DNA of 64,000 bases from Massilia sp. NR 4-1 (GTDB lineage Bacteria > Pseudomonadota > Gammaproteobacteria > Burkholderiales > Burkholderiaceae_D), in NCBI RefSeq assembly GCF_001191005.1, contig NZ_CP012201.1:558001-622000 (forward strand). The letters run 5' to 3'. Both the position numbers and the translations under genes were made by a program. Positions within the stretch are counted from its first letter, which is position 1; each line of letters begins with the position of its first letter. Of this stretch, positions 58,367 through 64,000 are shown in pieces. The notes below the pieces were generated by a model. The model worked only from the letters and a program-made list of their open reading frames with translations, was not told the origin of the DNA and did no database searches.

Positions 58367-60775
58367 ATGGCCGTGAGGAGCGCAGGCGGGGTAGGGCGAT
58401 GGGTGAAACGCGGCGTGCTGTTGTTGCTGGCGCTGCTGGTGCTGGCCTTGCTGGCTGCCTGGTTCTTCCTGCGCGGCAGCCTGGCCCAGCTCGACGGGCG
58501 GCGCACCGTGCCGGGATTGACGGCCACCGTCACCATTGCGCGCGACGCCCAGGGCGTCCCCACCATCTCGGGCAGCGACCGGCTCGATGTGGCTTACGCC
58601 ACCGGCTTTGTGCATGGCCAGGACCGTTTCTTCCAGATGGACTTGCTGCGCCGCGTGGCGGCCGGCGAGCTGGCCGAATTGTTCGGCCCCAAGGCGCTGG
58701 TGGTGGACCGGCCCAATCGCCTGCACCGCTTCCGCGCCCGCGCCGAGCAGACCGTCGCCGCCATGGCGCCAGCCGACCGTGCCCTGCTGGAACGCTATGC
58801 GGCCGGCGCCAATGAGGGCTTGAACGCGCTCGGTACCCGTCCTTTCGAATATGGCCTGATCGGCCTGAATCCGCGCGCCTGGACGCCGGCCGACTCCCTG
58901 CTCGTGATCTGGGCCATGTACTTCGACCTGCAAGGCCGGCTGGAAGCGCGCGAACTGGCGCGCGGCTGGCTGCGCGAAAACAGCTCGGCCGAGCAACTGG
59001 CCTTCCTGCTGCCCGAGGCCACGGCCTGGGACACGCCGCTCGATGGCGTGGCGCCGCCGCCGCCCGCGCCACTGCCCGAGCGCGCGCCCGGCTGGTGGGG
59101 CAAGCCGGCCGCCAAGAACGGCGACGAGGTGGCCGCCATCGATTTCGTCGATTCCGTGGGCAGCAATAACTGGGCGCTGGCAGGCAGCCGCAATGGCGGC
59201 GGCGGCGCCATCGTGGCCGACGATATGCACCTTGGCATCAAGTTGCCGAACACCTGGTACCGCGCGGTGCTGGCGATTCCCGATGCGGCGGGCGGCACGC
59301 GGCGCCTGGTGGGCGTGACCTTGCCGGGCGCGCCGCTGATCGTGGTCGGCAGCAATGGCCGCGTGGCCTGGGGCTTTACCAACAGCTATGGCGATTATCT
59401 GGACCTGATCGCGGCCGAGGAAGACGCGGCGAAGCCGGGACAGGTCAGGCTGGCCGGCGGCGGCTGGGAAAAATTGACGGTGCACCAGGAAAGCATCCTC
59501 GTCAAAGGCGCCGCGCCGGAGCCATTGGCGGTGCGCGAAAGCTCGGCCGGGCCGCTGCGCCAGGCGGGCGGCCGGACTTATGCCGTGCATTGGACGGCGC
59601 ATGCGCCGGGCGCCGTCAATGTGAATATGCGCAAGCTGGAGGCGGCCAATAACCTGGACGAGGCGCTGGCCATCGCCGCCACCATGGGCATCCCGGCCCA
59701 GAATTTCGTCGGCGGCGACGACAAGGGCAATATCGGCTGGACCATTGCCGGCCTGCTGCCGCGCCGTGCTGCGCCCGGCCTGGCATCGACCTTCCCGCTG
59801 GCGGCGGACACGGTGGGCGTGGGCTGGTCCGGCTGGCTGGCGCCGCAGAATTATCCGGTGGTGCGCAACCCGGCCAGCGGCCAGCTGCACACGGCCAACA
59901 GCCGCCAACTGCTCGGTCCGGGCGCGGAGCTGCTGGGCGACGGCGGTCTCGATCTGGGGGCGCGCTCGCAGCAGGTGGGCGCCAGCCTGACAGCGCTCGG
60001 CGCCCAGGCCGACGAACGCGCCGTGTATGGCGTGATGCTGGACGATCGCGCCCTGTTCATGGCCGGCTGGCGCGAGCGCGCGCTGGCGGCGCTGGCCACG
60101 CCGGGCGCCAGCAGCGATCCGAAGCGCGCCGAACTGGCCCGCTTGCTGAAAACCGGCTGGAACGGCCGCGCCAGCGTCGACTCCACGGCCTACCGCATCA
60201 CGCGCGGTTTCATGTGGTCGCTGTACGAGCTGCTGTACGGCGCCGCCAATGCCGATCTGCACAAGCTTGACGAGGAGGCGCGCATCTCCACCGCCACCGC
60301 GCGCTGGCCGGCCGTGCTGGCGCGCCTGCTGGACGAGCAGCCGGCCGGCTGGCTGCCTGCGCAATACGCCAGCTGGACGGCGCTGCAATTGGCGGCCCTG
60401 GACCGCACGGCGGCCGAGCTGGCGCCGGACGGCAAGCCCTTGTCCGCCGCGACCTGGGGCGCGCGCAACACGGCCGGCATCGCCCACCCGATCGCCGGCG
60501 CCGTGCCGGCGCTGCGCCAGTGGCTCAGCGTGCCGCCCGACCAGTTGCCCGGCGACAGCAATATGCCGCGCGTGGCGGGGCGCAGCTTTGGCCAGTCCGA
60601 ACGGCTGACCGTGTCGCCGGGGCGGGAGGAGCAGGGCATCTTCAATATGCCGGGCGGCCAGAGCGGCCACCCGTTGTCGCCCTTCTTCCTGGCCGGGCAT
60701 GAGGATTGGGTGGCAGGCAAGCCGACGCCGCTGCTGCCCGGTCCGGCGCAATATCTGTTGACCCTGACCAAATAG
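58367..60775 (+). CDS. Penicillin acylase family protein (Ntn hydrolase)
   Basis: An 802-residue membrane-anchored or exported amidase. An N-terminal helix (about 17-36) is followed by the alpha-chain region (VTIARDAQGVPTISGSDRLD, ATGFVHGQDRFFQMDLLRRV), a spacer, and the autocatalytic junction with nucleophile S266 in VGSNNWALAG. The beta chain holds DDMHLGIKLPNTWY and VAWGFTNSYGDYLDL. Relatives cleave penicillin G, cephalosporins or acyl-homoserine lactones; the substrate cannot be assigned. GGAGAAGGCT precedes the start. Monocistronic. Confidence 0.9.
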   Translation: MAVRSAGGVGRWVKRGVLLLLALLVLALLAAWFFLRGSLAQLDGRRTVPGLTATVTIARDAQGVPTISGSDRLDVAYATGFVHGQDRFFQMDLLRRVAAGELAELFGPKALVVDRPNRLHRFRARAEQTVAAMAPADRALLERYAAGANEGLNALGTRPFEYGLIGLNPRAWTPADSLLVIWAMYFDLQGRLEARELARGWLRENSSAEQLAFLLPEATAWDTPLDGVAPPPPAPLPERAPGWWGKPAAKNGDEVAAIDFVDSVGSNNWALAGSRNGGGGAIVADDMHLGIKLPNTWYRAVLAIPDAAGGTRRLVGVTLPGAPLIVVGSNGRVAWGFTNSYGDYLDLIAAEEDAAKPGQVRLAGGGWEKLTVHQESILVKGAAPEPLAVRESSAGPLRQAGGRTYAVHWTAHAPGAVNVNMRKLEAANNLDEALAIAATMGIPAQNFVGGDDKGNIGWTIAGLLPRRAAPGLASTFPLAADTVGVGWSGWLAPQNYPVVRNPASGQLHTANSRQLLGPGAELLGDGGLDLGARSQQVGASLTALGAQADERAVYGVMLDDRALFMAGWRERALAALATPGASSDPKRAELARLLKTGWNGRASVDSTAYRITRGFMWSLYELLYGAANADLHKLDEEARISTATARWPAVLARLLDEQPAGWLPAQYASWTALQLAALDRTAAELAPDGKPLSAATWGARNTAGIAHPIAGAVPALRQWLSVPPDQLPGDSNMPRVAGRSFGQSERLTVSPGREEQGIFNMPGGQSGHPLSPFFLAGHEDWVAGKPTPLLPGPAQYLLTLTK

Positions 60776-60848
60776 CCTTGCCGCCGGCTTTGGGTGCATA
60801 ATGCAGGCTGGTCGTCTGCATCTTGAACTCAATCCCGGCGAGGCAAGC

Positions 60849-61778
60849 ATGGTCAACGATTTTGCCGCAGCATCCAGGGCCACCATGGCCTTCCTGCGCG
60901 AGCGGCTCGGTTTTCAGCTCTGGATGGTGACGCGCACCGAAGGCAATGACTGGATTGTGCTGCACACCCTGGACCAGGGCTATGGCGTCAACCCCGGCAA
61001 AGTGTTTTGCTGGTCCGACTCCTTCTGCTCGCGCATGGCGCAAGGCTTGGGGCCGAATATCGCGCCCCAGGCCAGTGCCGTGCCGGCCTACGCCAATGCC
61101 CCGATTGGGCAGCAGGTGCCGATCGGCGCCTATGTCGGCGTCCCCCTGCGGCGCGCCGACGGCAGCCTGTTCGGCACCCTGTGCGCCATCGACCCCGAAC
61201 CCCAGCCCGAACGCATCCGCGAAGAGCAGCCCATGCTGCTCCTGCTGGCCGAGCTGCTGAGCGGCCTGCTCGAATCCGAGTTGAGCACCGCCGACGCCGT
61301 GCGCCGCGCCGAACGCGCCGAACTCGATGCCACGCGCGACGGCATGACCGACCTCTACAACCGGCGCGGCTGGGACATGCTGCTGGCGCGCGAGGAAGAG
61401 CGCTGCCGGCGCTATGGCCATCCGGCCTGCGTCGTCTCGCTCGACCTGGACGACCTCAAATTCATCAACGACACCCAGGGCCACGCCGCCGGCGACCTGC
61501 TGCTGCGGCGCGCCGGCCAGGCCATGAGCGAAGTCACGCGCGCCTCCGACGTGGTGGCCCGGCTGGGCGGCGACGAATTCGCCATCCTGATGGTCGAATG
61601 CGACTACTTCGACTCCCAAGCCATGCTGCAGCGCCTGCAGGAAACCCTGGCCGGGCATGGCGTGCGCGCCTCGCTCGGCATGGCCATGCGCAAGTCCGGC
61701 TACGACCTGCAGGAAGCCTTCGAAATGGCCGACGCCGAAATGTACCGCTCCAAGCGCAACCGCAAAGTCCTTAACTAG
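60849..61778 (+). CDS. Diguanylate cyclase with N-terminal GAF domain
   Basis: A 309-residue protein. GAF domain about 10-140 (LRERLGFQLWMVTRTEGNDW, YVGVPLRRADGSLFGTLCAI). The GGDEF domain (about 160-305) has the intact motif GGDEF near residue 240 and an inhibitory RxxD site (RASD) five residues before it, so an active, product-inhibited c-di-GMP synthase is expected. The start at 60849 (GAGG upstream) is preferred to 60801. The 3' end overlaps the convergent acyltransferase by eight bases. Confidence 0.88.
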   Translation: MVNDFAAASRATMAFLRERLGFQLWMVTRTEGNDWIVLHTLDQGYGVNPGKVFCWSDSFCSRMAQGLGPNIAPQASAVPAYANAPIGQQVPIGAYVGVPLRRADGSLFGTLCAIDPEPQPERIREEQPMLLLLAELLSGLLESELSTADAVRRAERAELDATRDGMTDLYNRRGWDMLLAREEERCRRYGHPACVVSLDLDDLKFINDTQGHAAGDLLLRRAGQAMSEVTRASDVVARLGGDEFAILMVECDYFDSQAMLQRLQETLAGHGVRASLGMAMRKSGYDLQEAFEMADAEMYRSKRNRKVLN

Positions 61779-62937
61779 CGCGCATCGCCGCTGGCGTGGT
61801 ATCCGGGCGCGGGGTGGCGCCGGCTGCCAGGCCGAAGGGCAGGTGCAGCCAGGGCAGGCGGCGCACCAGCTCGAAGACGGCGAAGCTGGCGCTCAGCGTG
61901 AGAATGACCAGGACCAGGCCTTCCAGCATGGGCGGCAGGCTGGCTATCTGCAGATTGTGGGCGAGCACGACGATCAGCGTCTGGTGCAGGATGTAGACCG
62001 GGAAGACGGTTTGGTTCAGGTAGCGCCGGCTTGGACTGTCGAAGTTCAGATGGCGGTGGGCAAAGCCGCAAACGGCGACCAGGGCGCACCATTGCAGCAG
62101 GGCGTAGACGCAGCGCTGGGTGTCCTGCCATTGTTGCTGGGATTCGGGCAGCGAATAGTAGGCCATCAGCCCGGCCCAGCAGCACAGCGCCGCGGCCAGC
62201 GCGGGCAGGCGCAGCTTGTCCATGGCTTGCCAGAAGCGCGGCTGGGCGGCCAGCAGGGCGCCCAGCAGGAACAGGGGCAGATAGGTGGCATGGTTGTGCC
62301 AGTCCCAGACCAGGTTGTTCTTGTGCGGGAAGGGCGTCAGCAGCAGGATGCGGCCCAGTGCCAGGAAGGCGGCCGGCAGCAGGATCAGGCGCCAGCCTTG
62401 CAGCAGGCGCGCCAATGCGGCGCCGGCGCGCGTGGCCCAGCTTGCGGGCAGGGCGGCCAGCAGCAGGGTATATACCCACAGATAGGGCAGGAACCACAGG
62501 TGGTTCCAGGTCGGCAGGGTCAGGCAGTCGTTGCCGCGGCAGAAGCCGTGATAGGCGTGCACATACAGGTCCATGAAGTCGCCATAGCCGCCGCCGTAGC
62601 CGAGTTTTTCGACCACTTCCAGATAGGCTTGCGGCGGCACGATGACGAACATGCCGAAAAGCAGCGGCACCAGCAGGCGCAGGCTGCGCTGGCGCACAAA
62701 GGCGACCCGCCCCAGCTTGCGCAGCAGGCAGGCGGCGGCTGCGCCGGAGATCAGGAACAGCAATCCCATACGCCAGGGCGAGGACAGCATCATCAGCGGC
62801 TCGATGGTGTCGCTGGCATGCGGACTCTTCACATGCCAGTCCCAGGTGACGTAGTACATGCCGACGTGGTACAGCACCAGCAGGAAGAAGGCCAGGATGC
62901 GCAGCCAGTCGAGGAAGTACAGGCGGTTCGTTTTCAT
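61771..62937 (-). CDS. Acyltransferase 3 family membrane protein
   Basis: A 388-residue membrane protein with about 10 helices. The N-terminal YFLDWLRILAFFLLVLYHVG carries the family Arg/His motif; PLMMLSSPWRMGLLFLISG and FPVYILHQTLIV are other conserved parts. Family members O-acylate surface sugars or lipids, or have lost catalysis. The start at 62937 (MKTNRLYFLDWLR) is preferred to 62973. Stand-alone. Confidence 0.85.
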   Translation of the reverse strand: MKTNRLYFLDWLRILAFFLLVLYHVGMYYVTWDWHVKSPHASDTIEPLMMLSSPWRMGLLFLISGAAAACLLRKLGRVAFVRQRSLRLLVPLLFGMFVIVPPQAYLEVVEKLGYGGGYGDFMDLYVHAYHGFCRGNDCLTLPTWNHLWFLPYLWVYTLLLAALPASWATRAGAALARLLQGWRLILLPAAFLALGRILLLTPFPHKNNLVWDWHNHATYLPLFLLGALLAAQPRFWQAMDKLRLPALAAALCCWAGLMAYYSLPESQQQWQDTQRCVYALLQWCALVAVCGFAHRHLNFDSPSRRYLNQTVFPVYILHQTLIVVLAHNLQIASLPPMLEGLVLVILTLSASFAVFELVRRLPWLHLPFGLAAGATPRPDTTPAAMRAS

Positions 62938-63043
62938 TCTCAATTCCCGGAAGATTCGAAGTAGCGCCAGCATAAAAAGGGAGGCGCCGGCCGGCCAGTC
63001 TTAAGTGGCGAGCCGGGGGATGGGCGGGGCGAACCGCCAGCGG

Positions 63044-63799
63044 CTAGGCGAGGTGGGCGAGCAGGGCGGCGCGGTAGGCGCGGCTCAGGGGCGCGCGGGC
63101 GCCGCTGCGCAGCAGGATGTCGCCGTCGCCCTTGTCGTTGGCGGCGATGCCGCTGATGCTGGCCAGGCGCACGGCGGCGCGGCGGTGGCTGCGCTGGAAG
63201 GCGCCGCCCAGCTGTTCGAGCAGGGCGGACAGGGTCTGGCGCAGCAGCGGGTGGCTGTCGGCCGTGTGCAGGATGACGTAGTTGTCGGCCGTTTCCAGCC
63301 ATTCGATTTCGTCGACGCGCACGATGCGGGTCAAGCCCCGCTCGCTGACCAGCAGCTGCTGCACGCGCTCGGGCAGCAGGGCGGCGGGCGCCGGGCTGGC
63401 TGGCGGCGTGCTGGCGGCTGCGTCGGCCGGCGCGGCCTGGCGTAAGGCCAGGCGTTCGCGCAGGCGCTGCAGGGCGCGTTGCAGGCGGGCCTGGTCGTAG
63501 GGCTTGAGCAGGTAGTCGATGGCGTTGGCGTCGAAGGCGCGCACCGCGTATTCATCGTAGGCGGTGACGAAGACCAGCAGCGGCGCGGGCTGTGGCAGCG
63601 AGGCCGCCACTTCCAGGCCGTTCACTTCCGGCATCTGAATATCGAGCAGGATGGCGTCGGGTGCGAAGGCGGCGATTTTCTCCAGCGCTTCGATGCCGTC
63701 GCGCGCTTCTTCCAGCGCCGTGATGCCGCTCTCCAGCGCGAGCAGGCGGCGCAGCTTCTCGCGCGCCGGGCGTTCGTCGTCGACGATCAGCAGGCGCAT
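63044..63799 (-). CDS. LytTR-family response regulator (AlgR/LytR type)
   Basis: A 251-residue regulator. Receiver 1-118 with D7/D8, phospho-acceptor D53 (ILLDIQMPEVNG) and the conserved Lys in YLLKPYD. A Pro/Ala linker is followed by a LytTR DNA-binding domain (about 148-250; IEWLETADNYVILHT, FQRSHRRAAVRL). Its ATG overlaps the end of the sensor kinase gene by 13 bases. Confidence 0.92.
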   Translation of the reverse strand: MRLLIVDDERPAREKLRRLLALESGITALEEARDGIEALEKIAAFAPDAILLDIQMPEVNGLEVAASLPQPAPLLVFVTAYDEYAVRAFDANAIDYLLKPYDQARLQRALQRLRERLALRQAAPADAAASTPPASPAPAALLPERVQQLLVSERGLTRIVRVDEIEWLETADNYVILHTADSHPLLRQTLSALLEQLGGAFQRSHRRAAVRLASISGIAANDKGDGDILLRSGARAPLSRAYRAALLAHLA

Positions 63800-64000
63800 G
63801 GCAGCCTGATCTCGGCGCGCACGCCGTGGGGGGCGAGCTGGCGCAGTTCCAGCGTGGCCGCCTCGCCATACAGCGCCTGCAAACGGGCACGCAGATTGCG
63901 CAGGCCCAGGCCGCCGGCGTGGGCCGCCGGCGCGGCGCTGGAACTGTCATCGCCGTGCATGGGAGGGGGCGTGGCGCCAGCCAGCGCCAGTTGGCCCGCG
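63787..64000 (-). CDS. C-terminal end of a sensor histidine kinase (cut by window edge)
   Basis: The minus-strand frame from the window edge to a TGA at 63787 gives 70 residues. It contains GGLGLRNLRARLQALYGEAA, the G2 box of a LytS/YehU-type HATPase domain, and a closing strand (RAEIRLPCAC). Overlap with the LytTR regulator shows they form a two-component pair. The sensor part is outside the window. Confidence 0.8.
   Translation of the reverse strand, partial: AGQLALAGATPPPMHGDDSSSAAPAAHAGGLGLRNLRARLQALYGEAATLELRQLAPHGVRAEIRLPCAC

Noticed and set aside
1..64000. CRISPR arrays, tRNA and rRNA genes, prophage or integrase genes
   Set aside because: No regularly spaced repeats, no tRNA or rRNA sequence signatures and no phage or integrase proteins were seen. 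The only mobile-element gene is the RAYT.

Overview
The window is GC-rich (roughly 60-65%) and densely coded. Its protein families point to a betaproteobacterium, most likely Oxalobacteraceae of the Massilia/Duganella group; that placement is inferred from gene content and protein style, not from a marker gene. The central theme is anaerobic nitrogen-oxide respiration and the metabolism that lets a facultative aerobe live without oxygen.

Layout. 1-2.8 kb: the tail of an unknown gene, AMP nucleosidase (amn) with a hairpin over its start codon, and a REP-associated transposase (RAYT) between two inverted palindromes. 2.8-8.3 kb: a minus-strand operon (hemerythrin-DUF2249, polytopic membrane protein, PaaX-like regulator) divergent from ubiUVT (oxygen-independent ubiquinone synthesis), with two FNR/DNR-type boxes between them. 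8.4-11.9 kb: an indolepyruvate/phenylpyruvate decarboxylase, a serine hydrolase and a clpB fragment. 11.9-14.9 kb: the class III ribonucleotide reductase, in which the glycyl-radical segment appears to be a separate 65-residue protein. 14.9-21.7 kb: SCO protein, nirV, nirK (class II, with a fused cytochrome c), SirB2 protein, DUF2249 protein, qNor (norB) and divergent nsrR. 21.7-29.5 kb: narK1, narK2, hemN, a DNR-like regulator, a chemoreceptor, beta-carbonic anhydrase and a NosL-like protein. 29.6-43.9 kb: a large sensor kinase, narGHJI with a parvulin, moaA and narXL. 44-47 kb: a metal-binding-like small protein, nnrS and a PepSY membrane protein.

47-64 kb is ordinary accessory chromosome: dadA, an alpha/beta hydrolase, small conserved proteins, AraC and LysR regulators, DUF3422, a phytase-like lipoprotein, a GST-flavoprotein fusion, a GAF/receiver pair, a DUF6683-like protein, a penicillin acylase, a diguanylate cyclase, an acyltransferase and a LytTR two-component system cut by the window edge.

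Together the core encodes nitrate -> nitrite (NarGHI) -> NO (NirK) -> N2O (qNor), plus transport, molybdenum cofactor, anaerobic heme, quinone and dNTP synthesis, NO defence and regulators (NarXL, DNR-like, NsrR). No nosZ is present here, so within this window the pathway ends at N2O. The most notable observations are the split NrdD, a shared 7-2-7 dyad ahead of narK1, narG and moaA that resembles NarL sites, uncharacterised accessory genes tied to NO metabolism, and the GST fusion with an internal start site.
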